Counted from the stretch's first letter, positions 39,569-47,698 are shown. The stretch: DNA of 64,000 nt from Variovorax paradoxus (GCF_902712855.1 NZ_LR743507.1:5132001-5196000); one strand, 5' to 3'. Made by a program: numbers and translations. The notes: generated by a model from the sequence alone, not told the origin.

Positions 39569-40434
39569 CCCCGCGTCTTCGGAAACAGGCCCTGCGGCCG
39601 GAACACGAGCACCGCGAGGAACACGATGTGCCCGAACCAGATGCCCCAGCCCGGGTCGAGCCGGAAGCCCACCTGCTGCGCGATGCCGAGGATCATGGCG
39701 CCGGCCAGCGTGCCCCAGAACGAGCCCATGCCGCCGATGATCACGGCCTCGAAGGCGAACAGCAGCAGCAGCGGGCCGTCCGAGGGAGACACCGTCGTGC
39801 GCATGCCCTGCAGCGTGCCGGCCACCGCGATCAGCACGAAGGCCAGCGCGGTCGCGAAGGCGTAGACCTTCTTCGCGTCGAGCCCCATGAGCTCGGCGAT
39901 CTCGCGGTCGTCGGAGACCGCGCGGAACGAGCGACCGAGCGCGGTGCGCGCAAACAGCCACTGCAGCGCCCCGGTGGCTGCCAGCGCGATCGCCAGCACC
40001 ACCAGCGGCAGCACGCCGACCGAGAAGCCTTCGCCCAGCGCGATGCCGCGGGTGGCGAGGCCGCCGGTCTCGATGGCGCGCGGATCGGCCGAGAACGTTT
40101 CGAGCAGCAGGTTCTGGATCACGATCGACAGGCCGAAGGTGACGACCAGCGACGGCAGCGGGTCCTTGCCGAGCGTGCCGTTGAGCACGTGGCGCTGCAG
40201 CAGCCAGCCGAAGCCGAAGGCCACCGGCAGCACCGCGAGCGCAACCAGCGCCACCGCCCATGGCGCATTGCCCAGCACCGACACCCCCGCGACCACCGCG
40301 AACGCGCCGAGGATGATGAAGTCGCCCTGCGCCGTGTTGGTGAGCCGCATCACGCCGAACATCAGCGACTGGCCGAGCGCGAACAGCGTGTAGAGGCCGC
40401 CGAGCAGCACGCCTTGCACGAGGGTCTCAAGCAT
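39565..40434 (-). CDS. livH: ABC transporter permease LivH
   Basis: This 289-aa permease with about eight membrane segments begins MLETLVQGVLLGGLYTLFALGQSLMFGVMRLTN, the standard LivH start. The cytoplasmic loop FARTALGRSFRAVSDDREIAELMGLDAKKVYAFATAL is the EAA-type contact with the ATPases, and GGMGSFWGTLAGAMILGI lies near the end. It overlaps livF by 8 nt and livM by 4 nt. Confidence 0.9.
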   Translation of the reverse strand: MLETLVQGVLLGGLYTLFALGQSLMFGVMRLTNTAQGDFIILGAFAVVAGVSVLGNAPWAVALVALAVLPVAFGFGWLLQRHVLNGTLGKDPLPSLVVTFGLSIVIQNLLLETFSADPRAIETGGLATRGIALGEGFSVGVLPLVVLAIALAATGALQWLFARTALGRSFRAVSDDREIAELMGLDAKKVYAFATALAFVLIAVAGTLQGMRTTVSPSDGPLLLLFAFEAVIIGGMGSFWGTLAGAMILGIAQQVGFRLDPGWGIWFGHIVFLAVLVFRPQGLFPKTRG

Positions 40435-41149
40435 GGGCCGCCTCCGTGCCGATGCCGAAGTAGGCCTGCGAGACCTGTTCGCGCGTGAGCTCGCCCGAAC
40501 GGCCCTCGAGCGACACGCGGCCTTCCTGGAAGCAGTAGATGCGCTGCGACACCTGCCGCGCTATCGTCACATCCTGCTCGACGATGACCACCGTCATGCC
40601 CTCGCCGGTGATGGCCGGCATGGCCGCGTAGATCTCGCGGATCACGATGGGCGCGAGGCCCAGCGAGAGCTCGTCGCACAGCAGCACCTCGGGGTTGCCC
40701 ATGAGCGCGCGGCCGAGCGCGACCATCTGCTGCTGCCCGCCCGACAGCGACGTGCCCGGCTGGCGGCGCTTCTCCGCGAGGATGGGGAACAGCGCGTACA
40801 GCCGCTGCAGGTTCCACGGCCCCTTGCGCGCCGGTGTGGCGCCCATGAGCAGGTTCTCTTCCACGCTGAGGCTGGGGAACAGCCTGCGGCCTTCGGGGAC
40901 CATGGCAAGGCCACGGCGCACGATGTTGCCCGGCGGCAGCCCGCCGATGGGCTCGCCCTTGAAGCGGATCGCGTCGAGCGGCGCACGCACCAGCCCCGTG
41001 AGGCTCTTGAGAAAGGTCGACTTGCCCGCGCCGTTGGCGCCGATGATGGCGACGATTTCGCCGGCGGAAAGGGAGAAGTCGATGCCGAAGAGGGCCTGGG
41101 CGTCGCCGTAGAAGGCCTGAAGGCCGTGGGTCGTGAGCAGAGCTGTCAT
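40427..41149 (-). CDS. livF: ABC transporter ATP-binding protein LivF
   Basis: This is a 240-aa ATPase. Walker A is GANGAGKSTFLKSL, the signature LSGGQQQMVALGRALMGNPEVLLCDELSLGLAP, and the H-loop falls in VVIVEQDVTIA. The MVPEGRRLFPSLSVEENL segment is specific to LivF. ATG 41149 is used. The reading frame extends upstream through the inverted-repeat element but that part is not homologous to the family. Confidence 0.92.
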   Translation of the reverse strand: MTALLTTHGLQAFYGDAQALFGIDFSLSAGEIVAIIGANGAGKSTFLKSLTGLVRAPLDAIRFKGEPIGGLPPGNIVRRGLAMVPEGRRLFPSLSVEENLLMGATPARKGPWNLQRLYALFPILAEKRRQPGTSLSGGQQQMVALGRALMGNPEVLLCDELSLGLAPIVIREIYAAMPAITGEGMTVVIVEQDVTIARQVSQRIYCFQEGRVSLEGRSGELTREQVSQAYFGIGTEAAHA

Positions 41150-41174
41150 GGTCTTTGCTCCCCTTGCTCCTGCC

Positions 41175-41288
41175 CCCTCTCCCGCGTGCGGGAGAGGGTT
41201 GGGGTGAGGGCCGGCGACAGTTGCAAGGCGCGCGACGACTCGAACGCAGCGGCCCTCACCCTGACCCTCTCCCGCAAGCGGGAGAGGG
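41175..41288. repeat. Paired CCCTCTCCCGC hairpins between livG and livF
   Basis: Two perfect hairpins with arms CCCTCTCCCGC/GCGGGAGAGGG lie at 41175-41198 and 41265-41288. Between them are inverted GGGTGAGGGCC and GGCCCTCACCC blocks, so the whole 114 bp is itself a large palindrome. Such units are dispersed repeats in many beta- and gammaproteobacteria. A related, more degenerate unit lies at 44831-44925. They may tune expression between operon genes. Confidence 0.75.
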
Positions 41289-41315
41289 AACAAGTCCGAA
41301 GACGGGCGAACGCGC

Positions 41316-42035
41316 TCATGCTTCCATCCCCATGTACACGCGCCGCACCTCGGAGTCGTTCATCACCGCGCGCGGCGCGCCCTCGGCGAGCTTCTGCCCG
41401 AAGTTGATGACGAACAGCCGGTCCGCCAGCGACAGCAGCGCATGCACCACGTGTTCGATCCAGATCATCGTCACGCCGCGCGCCTTGATGCGCTGGAGCT
41501 CGCCGACCAGCACCGCGGCCTCGGGCTCCGTGAGCCCGCCCGCGATCTCGTCGAGCAGCAGCAGCCGCGGCCGCGTGGCCAGCGCGCGCGCCAGCTCCAG
41601 CCGCTTGCGGTCGAGCAGGGTCAGCCCGCCCGCCGGCTTGTTGGCGTGCGCCATCAGGCCCGTCTGCGCCAGAACCTCATGGGCCGTGTTCCAGGCCTCG
41701 CGCTCGGCCTGCTGCCCGCCGAAGCACGCGGCGGTCACGAGGTTCTCGAACACGCTCATGTTGCCGAACGGCTGCGGCACCTGGTAGCTGCGGCCGATGC
41801 CCGCGTGGCAGCGCTGGTGCGGCTTGAGTCGCGTCACGTCGCGGCCTGCGTACTCGACGCGCCCCGCATCGGCGCGCGCATCGCCCGAAATCAGGTTGAA
41901 CAGCGTCGTCTTGCCCGCGCCGTTCGGCCCGAGGATGCCCAGCGTCTCGCCCTCGCTCACCGACAGCGTGATGCCGTCCGTGACCTTGAGCGCGCCGTAC
42001 GACTTGCTCACGCCATGCAGTGCCAGCAGTGCCAT
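41316..42035 (-). CDS. livG: ABC transporter ATP-binding protein LivG
   Basis: This is a 239-aa ATPase. Walker A is GPNGAGKTTLFNLISG, the LivG-type signature has LTLLDRKRLELARALATRPRLLLLDEIAGGLTEPE in place of canonical LSGGQ, and the H-loop lies in IWIEHVVHAL. The RSYQVPQPFGNMSVFENL segment (Q-loop) is standard. It lies 9 nt after the binding-protein gene and is separated from livF by the palindromic repeat. Confidence 0.92.
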   Translation of the reverse strand: MALLALHGVSKSYGALKVTDGITLSVSEGETLGILGPNGAGKTTLFNLISGDARADAGRVEYAGRDVTRLKPHQRCHAGIGRSYQVPQPFGNMSVFENLVTAACFGGQQAEREAWNTAHEVLAQTGLMAHANKPAGGLTLLDRKRLELARALATRPRLLLLDEIAGGLTEPEAAVLVGELQRIKARGVTMIWIEHVVHALLSLADRLFVINFGQKLAEGAPRAVMNDSEVRRVYMGMEA

Positions 42036-42044
42036 CGCGCGTCC

Positions 42045-43298
42045 TCAGAGCAACCGCAGCGTGCCGCCGGTGGGAATGTTCGTCGCCGCCTCGTTGTTCA
42101 CGATGGTCAGCTCCACCTTGTACTTCTGGCCCTTGCCCCATTGGCCGAGCACCAGCGGCGTCTTGCTGACGTTCTTGAACGGACCCTGCCCGCCCCACTT
42201 CACCGGGCCGACCACGGAATTGATCGACGTCGACGCCACGGCGTCGCGAACGTCCGAAGCCTTCAGCGACCTGGCACGGCCCAGCGCATTCGCCGCCACC
42301 TCGAACAGCGCATGCGCAAAGCCGATCGGTTGCGTCCACTGCTTCTTCGCACCGGCTTCGTAGGCATCGGCCAGCGCCTTCGCGCTCTGCTGCGTGAGGC
42401 TCGAGGTGAACGGATGCGACGGGCTCCACCACACCTCGGTCGACAGACCCTCGCCCAGGTCGCCGAGCGCCTCGATGGCACCGGGGAACAGCAGCGCCTT
42501 GCCCAACGTGATGACCTTCGGCCTGAAGCCCTGCTGCCGCGCCTGCGTGAGAAAGGTCTTGGCGTCGGGCGGAATCACGACGCCGGTGACGATCTCCACG
42601 CCCGCGCTCTTGAAAGCCGCGATCTGCGCGCTGAAGTCCTGCGTGCCGTTCTGGAAGCGGCCCGGGTCGGTGAGCGTGAAGCCCATCGCCGCGAGCGGCT
42701 TCGGGAAACCCAGCTCCTTGTCGCCCCAAGCGTTGCCGTCGCCATCGTTCGGAAACAGGCCGCCGACCTTCTTGTTGGTGGCGAGCGTCTTCCAGCCGTT
42801 GGTGTAGTTGGCGATGACGTCCTCGAGCCCCCAGAACATGTGGTACGTCCAGTTGAAGCCCTTGGCCGGATCGCCCTTGCGGCCGAAGAACCACGGCTGC
42901 CACGGCACCACGCTGGAAATGCAGGGCACCTCGTTGAGCTCGCAGGCGTCGCTCACGGGGTTCGCGGTCTCGGGCGTGCCTGCCGTGAGCACCAGCGCGA
43001 CCTTGTCCTTCAGGATCAGGTCGTTCGCCACCTCGCCCGCGCGGTTGGGATTCGACTGGCTGTCCTTCAGCACGATCTGCACCGCGTACTTCTTGCCGCC
43101 GACGGCGATGCCGTCCTTGAAGGCCGTCTTCATCTGCTCGATGACCCACTTGTCGGCCTCGCCGAAAGGCGCGAGCGGGCCGGTCTGCGGCGACACGTAG
43201 CCGATCTTCAGCGTGTCGGCCGCGAACACCAGCGGTGCCGCGCCCGAGGCCACGAGTGCGGCGGTGGCCTGCGTGAATTGCCTGCGATTGAATGACAT
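42045..43298 (-). CDS. ABC transporter substrate-binding protein (Leu/Ile/Val-binding fold)
   Basis: This is a 417-aa periplasmic binding protein with a Tat-like signal (MSFNRRQFTQATAALVASGAAPLVFAA). The type I periplasmic fold shows ADTLKIGYVSPQTGPLAPFG, a first lobe with VLTAGTPETANPVSDACELNEVPCISS and GGLFPNDGDGNAWGDKELGF in the second lobe. It is longer than amino-acid LivK proteins (about 370 aa) and resembles binding proteins of aromatic-compound HAAT importers. It is the first of the liv genes, 45 nt after the aldehyde dehydrogenase gene. Confidence 0.88.
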   Translation of the reverse strand: MSFNRRQFTQATAALVASGAAPLVFAADTLKIGYVSPQTGPLAPFGEADKWVIEQMKTAFKDGIAVGGKKYAVQIVLKDSQSNPNRAGEVANDLILKDKVALVLTAGTPETANPVSDACELNEVPCISSVVPWQPWFFGRKGDPAKGFNWTYHMFWGLEDVIANYTNGWKTLATNKKVGGLFPNDGDGNAWGDKELGFPKPLAAMGFTLTDPGRFQNGTQDFSAQIAAFKSAGVEIVTGVVIPPDAKTFLTQARQQGFRPKVITLGKALLFPGAIEALGDLGEGLSTEVWWSPSHPFTSSLTQQSAKALADAYEAGAKKQWTQPIGFAHALFEVAANALGRARSLKASDVRDAVASTSINSVVGPVKWGGQGPFKNVSKTPLVLGQWGKGQKYKVELTIVNNEAATNIPTGGTLRLL

Positions 43299-43342
43299 GG
43301 TTGTCTCCGTCTCTTGTGTTCTGGAAGCCGCCCGGTCCGGGG

Positions 43343-44821
43343 TCAGCGCGCGAAGTGCGGCGGTATCTGCGCGTCGACGTTCACCCACACGCTCTTGACC
43401 TGCGTGTATTCGCGCATCGCGTCGAACCCCATCTCGCGGCCGTAGCCGCTCTGGCCGACGCCGCCGAAGGGCGAGCCGGGGTTCACGCGCTTGTAGCTGT
43501 TGATCCACACCATGCCGGCGTGCAGGTCGCGCGCGACCTTGTGGGCGCGTTGAAGGTCGCGGGTCCAGAGGCCGCTGCCCAAGCCGTAGTCGGTGCCGTT
43601 GGCGATCTGCATCGCCTCTTCGTCGCTCTTGAAAGTGAGCACGGTGACGAAGGGGCCGAACACTTCTTCCTGCGCGACGCGGTCCTTGTACGACTTCGCG
43701 CGCATCACGGTGGGCTCGACATAGCAGCCCTTGGCGAGATCGCCGCCGGGCGACTTGCCGCCCGCGAGCAGTTCGCCGCCCTCGCCTTGCGCAACCTCGA
43801 CATAGCGCAGCACGCGCTCGCGGTGCTGCGCGCTGGTGAGCGGGCCCATCTCGGTGTTCTCGTCGAGCGGGTTGCCCAGGCGAATCGACTTCGCGAGCGG
43901 AATGAATTGCTCGAGAAACGCATCGGCGATCTTCTCGTGCAGCATGAGCCGCGAGCCCGCGATGCAGGCCTGCCCCTGGTTGTGGAAGATGGCCCAGGCG
44001 CTGCCGTTGACTGCTGCCTGCAGGTTGGCGTCCTCGAAGACGATGTTGGGTCCCTTGCCGCCGAGCTCGAGCTGCACCTTCTTCAGGTTGCCCGCGCTGG
44101 CCTGCACGATGCGCCGGCCGGTGGCGGTGCTGCCAGTGAACGCGATCTTGGCGATCTCCGGATGCTCCGCGATGTACTGCCCGGCCACGCTGCCCAGTCC
44201 CGGAAGCATGTTGACCACGCCGGGCGGCAGGCCCGCCTCGGCCATCAGCTCGGCGATGCGCAGCGATGACAGCGGCGTGATCTCGGCCGGCTTCATCACG
44301 ATGCAGTTGCCGGCCGCCAGCGCAGGCGCCATCTTCCAGCTGGTGAACATCAGCGGGAAGTTCCACGGCACCACCTGGCCGACGATGCCGACAGGCTCGC
44401 GCAGCGTGTAGTTGAGAAAGCCTTCCTCCACCGGGATGGTCTCGCCCTGGAACTTGTCCGCCATGCCGCCGAAATAGCGGAAACACCCTGCGGTGCGCGG
44501 CACGTCGAGCCGGCGCGAGTCGCGGATCGGGTGGCCGGTGTCGAGCGACTCGAGGCGCGCAAGCTCTTCTGCGTTGGCTTCGATCAGGTCGGCCAGCTTC
44601 AGCAGGATGCGGCCCCTGTCGGCGGCGGCCATGCGGCTCCATTTCGGAAACGCGCGCTTTGCCGCGGCCACGGCCTTGTCGACGTCGGCCTTGCCGGCGA
44701 GCGCGACGTCGACGATGGGCGTGTTGTCGTGCGGGTTGAGCGTGGCGAGGGTCTCGCCGGACTCGGCGTCGACAAAGCGGCCGTCGATGAAGAGCTGGTG
44801 GCGGATGGATGGAGCAGGCAT
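43343..44821 (-). CDS. hapE: Aldehyde dehydrogenase, probable 4-hydroxymuconic semialdehyde dehydrogenase
   Basis: This is a 492-aa NAD(P)-dependent aldehyde dehydrogenase. It has NAD-binding PWNFPLMFTSWKMAPALAAGN and FTGSTATGRRI, the general-base glutamate in LELGGKGPNIVFEDA, the catalytic cysteine in FHNQGQACIAGSRLML and the EEVFGPFVTVL block. Alone the family would be ambiguous with betaine-aldehyde dehydrogenases. Directly behind the hydroquinone dioxygenase genes it should oxidise 4-hydroxymuconic semialdehyde to maleylacetate, substrate of the reductase encoded at 696-1760. Confidence 0.8.
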   Translation of the reverse strand: MPAPSIRHQLFIDGRFVDAESGETLATLNPHDNTPIVDVALAGKADVDKAVAAAKRAFPKWSRMAAADRGRILLKLADLIEANAEELARLESLDTGHPIRDSRRLDVPRTAGCFRYFGGMADKFQGETIPVEEGFLNYTLREPVGIVGQVVPWNFPLMFTSWKMAPALAAGNCIVMKPAEITPLSSLRIAELMAEAGLPPGVVNMLPGLGSVAGQYIAEHPEIAKIAFTGSTATGRRIVQASAGNLKKVQLELGGKGPNIVFEDANLQAAVNGSAWAIFHNQGQACIAGSRLMLHEKIADAFLEQFIPLAKSIRLGNPLDENTEMGPLTSAQHRERVLRYVEVAQGEGGELLAGGKSPGGDLAKGCYVEPTVMRAKSYKDRVAQEEVFGPFVTVLTFKSDEEAMQIANGTDYGLGSGLWTRDLQRAHKVARDLHAGMVWINSYKRVNPGSPFGGVGQSGYGREMGFDAMREYTQVKSVWVNVDAQIPPHFAR

Positions 44822-44830
44822 GGGCGTTCC

Positions 44831-44925
44831 TCTCCCTCCCCTTTGCGGGAGGGTTGGGGTGGGGCATCTTCAAGGAGGGCGCAGGCTGGAGAGCCCCACC
44901 CCGGCCCTCCCCAGCAGGGAGGGAG
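44831..44925. repeat. CCCTCCC/GGGAGGG palindromic repeat between hapD and hapE
   Basis: The 113-bp gap holds two facing hairpin-like units (CTCCCTCCC...GGGAGGG and GGCCCTCCC...AGGGAGGGAG) joined by inverted GGGTGGGGC and GCCCCACCC blocks. It has the same design as the element at 41175-41288 with different arm sequence. Confidence 0.6.
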
Positions 44926-44934
44926 AAAGTCAGT

Positions 44935-45942
44935 TCAGAACTGCACCGGGATCTCGGGCGACTCGCCCTTCTGGATCTCGTACACCAGGCTCGGCGAGCC
45001 GTTCTCCCACACCAGCAGCATCGAGCGCTTGGGGCTGAAGCCCTGGTGGCGGCAGTACGCAGGCATGGCGGCCATGTCACCGGCCTTCATGATCACGCGG
45101 GCCATGGGCTTGCCGGTGTTTTTGTCGCCGCAGTCCCAGTGGATCTCGTCGGTCATCTGGAAGAACCACTCCACGCGGTCGTTGCCGTGGATGATCGGCA
45201 GGATGTGCTCCTCGGTCGTCGGGCACATGTAGCTGTGCTTCACCACCGAGGTGAAGCTCGGGTTCCACGTGACCTGCGAGCGGCTCAGGAAGCCGAAGAG
45301 ATTGAAGGCGTGCACCTCGTTCTCGAAGCCCGGCTCGGGGTGCAGCTCGGGCTCGGCCTGCGGCACGTCGGCGAAGGCGCGGTTCACCGGTGCGCCGCGT
45401 GCGTCGCTGCGCAGGTCGAGGTCGCCCTTCAGGCCCACGCAGCGCTTGGCGAGTTCGCGCGCCCTCGTGATCTTGGCGGTGTTGCTGCCGTTCTTGCGGC
45501 CGTAGGGCGAGCCGGTTTCCTGCGGCGCGGCGAAGGGGTCGAAGCTCTCGTTGGTCCAGTCGTCGAGCATGGCTTCGAAGGTGGCGCGGATCTGCGCCGT
45601 CGGGAAGTTCTCGAGCAGGTCGATGCCCGCTTCCTTCATCGTGCCGTTGAAGCTGCCGGCATACAGGTCGACCGACTCGTAGTGGTTGACCGTGCCGAAC
45701 ACGTCGTCGAAGTTGACCCAGCCGTAGAAGAAGCCCCAGGCCACGTCGCGCATCAGCGCACGCAGGTAGCTGCCCGCGTCCATCGTGTGGCTCATGGGCC
45801 GGCCGTCGCGGGTCTTCCAGCCGATGTGCACGAAGTATTCGTCGCGGCGAAAGCGGAAGCTGCCGAGCGAAAAGTCCTTGTAGCCGAGCGTCGCGTCGGG
45901 CTGCGACGCGATCACGCGGGCGAGTTCTGCGGGGGCGTTCAT
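44935..45942 (-). CDS. hapD: Hydroquinone 1,2-dioxygenase, large subunit
   Basis: This is a 335-aa subunit of the two-component Fe(II) hydroquinone dioxygenase, which cleaves hydroquinone to 4-hydroxymuconic semialdehyde. It begins MNAPAELARVIASQPDATLGYKDFSLGSFRF. The C-terminal cupin-like half includes SVVKHSYMCPTTEEHILPIIHGNDRVEWFFQMTDEIHWD and AGDMAAMPAYCRHQGFSPKRSM, with several histidines and acidic residues that could ligate iron. Length and pairing with a ~170-aa small subunit fit HapD. ATG 45942 is preceded by a CTTGAATGTTCAAG palindrome 20 nt upstream. Confidence 0.82.
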   Translation of the reverse strand: MNAPAELARVIASQPDATLGYKDFSLGSFRFRRDEYFVHIGWKTRDGRPMSHTMDAGSYLRALMRDVAWGFFYGWVNFDDVFGTVNHYESVDLYAGSFNGTMKEAGIDLLENFPTAQIRATFEAMLDDWTNESFDPFAAPQETGSPYGRKNGSNTAKITRARELAKRCVGLKGDLDLRSDARGAPVNRAFADVPQAEPELHPEPGFENEVHAFNLFGFLSRSQVTWNPSFTSVVKHSYMCPTTEEHILPIIHGNDRVEWFFQMTDEIHWDCGDKNTGKPMARVIMKAGDMAAMPAYCRHQGFSPKRSMLLVWENGSPSLVYEIQKGESPEIPVQF

Positions 45943-45961
45943 GGTGCTGTCCTCATCTGGT

Positions 45962-45975
45962 CTTGAATGTTCAAG
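45962..45975. promoter_or_regulatory. MarR-type palindrome in front of hapD
   Basis: CTTGAATGTTCAAG is a perfect 14-bp palindrome, with the same CTTGA-N4-TCAAG design as the two palindromes between marR and the catabolic operon near 7.05 kb. It lies 20 nt upstream of the hapD start and next to a REP-like repeat. It suggests that the MarR protein of region 1 also controls hydroquinone dioxygenase expression. Confidence 0.5.
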
Positions 45976-45991
45976 TGCCGTGTCTTTCGTG

Positions 45992-46083
45992 GAACACCGC
46001 GGAACCGGCTTTGCCGGGCCGCTGGTGTTGCCCCCGGTAGGGGGTGGGCGAAGCGACACGAAGTGCGCGAAGCCTGGGGGCGA
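45992..46083 (-). repeat. REP-like intergenic repeat between hapC and hapD
   Basis: This is a single copy of the dispersed unit: ACCGGCTTTGCCGGGCC, GGTGTTGCCCCCGGTAGGGGG, AAGCGACACGAAGTGCGCGAAG and CCTGGGGGC. It directly follows the hapC stop codon. It is the best-preserved copy and matches the three at 37041-37330 closely. Confidence 0.82.
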
Positions 46084-46084
46084 G

Positions 46085-46597
46085 TCAATGGGCCTGGCAG
46101 ATGTCGGCCCACTTCTCGACCGAGAGATCGCCCTTGCAGCTTTGAAGGACGATCACACCGGGCGCGCCGGCGGTGCGGAACTGGTAGGCGGTGTTCTTGG
46201 GCAGCAGCCCCTGGTGGCCGCGCGAGAGCTTCATCCAGCCCATCTTCCTGCCATTGGGTTCGCCCTTCACGAGCACGGCGCCGTTCTTCTCCTTGTCGGC
46301 CACCGTCTGCGCGGCATCGAGTTGCACGAGGTGCACTTCGACATCGCCGTCCATCACCAGCGCGAACTCGTCGTGCGCGCAGGTGAACCAGGGCGAGGTG
46401 CCTTCGGCGCGCAGCGTCTCGAGCACATAGATCTGGTTCTGGCCGAACACAACCTTCTCGTAGGGCTTGCTGATGCTGGCGATCTCGAAGCAGTTGGAGA
46501 AAGCGTAGTGGCGCACGTCGTCGTCGATCGGCTCGACGTGGCCCTTCTCGAAGTGCTTCAGCGACCCGAAGCGGGTCTGGTAGGCGGCGGCTGTCAT
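46085..46597 (-). CDS. hapC: Hydroquinone 1,2-dioxygenase, small subunit
   Basis: This is a 170-aa cupin-type small subunit. It begins MTAAAYQTRFGSLKHFEKGHVEPIDDD. The central HDEFALVMDGDVEVHLVQLD is a cupin motif, and SRGHQGLLPKNTAYQFRTAGAPGVIVLQSCKG supplies the second. Size and pairing with the 335-aa subunit match HapC. An AAGGAG ribosome-binding site precedes ATG 46597. It is the first gene of the hapCDE-liv group and lies downstream of a LysR gene on the same strand, with a LysR-type operator about 90 bp upstream. Confidence 0.82.
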   Translation of the reverse strand: MTAAAYQTRFGSLKHFEKGHVEPIDDDVRHYAFSNCFEIASISKPYEKVVFGQNQIYVLETLRAEGTSPWFTCAHDEFALVMDGDVEVHLVQLDAAQTVADKEKNGAVLVKGEPNGRKMGWMKLSRGHQGLLPKNTAYQFRTAGAPGVIVLQSCKGDLSVEKWADICQAH

Positions 46598-46682
46598 GTG
46601 GCGTGTCTCCTTGCGTTCTCGAATGAGCGAACTCTAGGAGCCGGGCGCCGCAGCCGGTAGGGACCAGTTTGGAAGAGGATTA

Positions 46683-46697
46683 TTCGGAGGTTCCGAA
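46683..46697. promoter_or_regulatory. LysR-type operator upstream of hapC
   Basis: TTCGGA-GGT-TCCGAA is a perfect 6-bp inverted repeat and contains a T-N11-A core (46684/46696). It lies 86-100 bp upstream of the hapC start codon, the typical place for a LysR activator site, and 39 bp from the end of the LysR gene. Confidence 0.6.
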
Positions 46698-46735
46698 CAA
46701 TCGGCCGGGTTTACCCCTGTTCGGGCCGCGACCGC

Positions 46736-47698
46736 CTAGCCGGAGGAGCGGCTGAACTCGATGAGTTCCGCAGGGATCATTCCGCGCTCGATCAACGTGG
46801 CGTCCCAGGGCGGCACGCGCGTGAAGCGCGTGGCGATGTGCTCGATGAAAAGCCGCAGCTTGAGCGCATTGCGCGAGGTGCCCGCATACACCGCGCTCAG
46901 CGAGAACGACGACAGCTGGTGATCCGGCAGCACCACGCACAGTTCGCCGCGCGCGATGGCATCGCCGGCCACCAGCGTGGGCAGGCAGACGATGCCTGCG
47001 TGCTCCAGTGCGTATTCGCGCAGCAGGTGCACGCTGTTGGTCAGCAGTGTGGCAGCCAGGTAGATGGTGATCTGCTCGCCCTGGTGGTGGAAGGTCCAGC
47101 GGTCCCGCGTGGGATAGCCCGAGTACAGGCCCAGCTTGTGGCGGTGCAGCTCGCGCGGCGAGGCGGGCGCACCGTGCGCCTCGAGGTAGGCCGGGGTGGC
47201 GCACAGCACGCGCCGCACCGGGAAAAGGTGGCGCGACACCAGCTCCTGCGAGGCCGCCGGGAAGATCTGCAGCGCGCAGTCGACGCCGGCCTTCACCGGA
47301 TCGGCCACCGCATCGCTCACGATCAGCTCCAGGTGGATGTCGGGGTAGGTGGTCTGGAACTCGCGCAGCAGCGAGGCGAAACGGCCCAGCACCATGCCCG
47401 TGAGCGCATGCACCCGCAGCGTGCCCGAGGGCGTTCCGCGCGCGTCGCGCATCTGGTCGACGATGTCGTTGGCGCGGCCGACCAGTTCGGTGCAGTCGCG
47501 CAGGAAGGCCTGGCCCATGTCGCTCAGGCGCACCACGCGCGTGCTGCGATGGAACAGCGGCGCCCCCAGGAACTCCTCGAGCTGCTTGACCCGCGTGGTC
47601 ACCACCGAGTTGGCCACGCGCAACTGCCGCGCGGCTTCCGCGAAGCTCTGGGTCTGCGCCACACGAACGAAAGTTTCAATGCTTTGGAGTCGATCCAC
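46736..47698 (-). CDS. LysR family transcriptional regulator
   Basis: This is a 320-aa LysR regulator. The N-terminal HTH reads DRLQSIETFVRVAQTQSFAEAARQLRVANSVVTTRVKQLEEFLG, followed by the effector-binding domain (GTLRVHALTGMVLGRFASLLREF...). GTG 47698 was selected because it places the HTH at the standard position. The longer frame adds 22 unrelated residues and neither start has a clear ribosome-binding site. It lies upstream of hapCDE on the same strand and probably activates it. The unusual codirectional order means transcription of lysR may read into hapC. Confidence 0.85.
   Translation of the reverse strand: MDRLQSIETFVRVAQTQSFAEAARQLRVANSVVTTRVKQLEEFLGAPLFHRSTRVVRLSDMGQAFLRDCTELVGRANDIVDQMRDARGTPSGTLRVHALTGMVLGRFASLLREFQTTYPDIHLELIVSDAVADPVKAGVDCALQIFPAASQELVSRHLFPVRRVLCATPAYLEAHGAPASPRELHRHKLGLYSGYPTRDRWTFHHQGEQITIYLAATLLTNSVHLLREYALEHAGIVCLPTLVAGDAIARGELCVVLPDHQLSSFSLSAVYAGTSRNALKLRLFIEHIATRFTRVPPWDATLIERGMIPAELIEFSRSSG

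Noticed and set aside
38513..39865. 450-codon plus-strand frame opposite livM and livH
   Set aside because: It is a His/Arg/Glu-rich antisense shadow of membrane protein genes.
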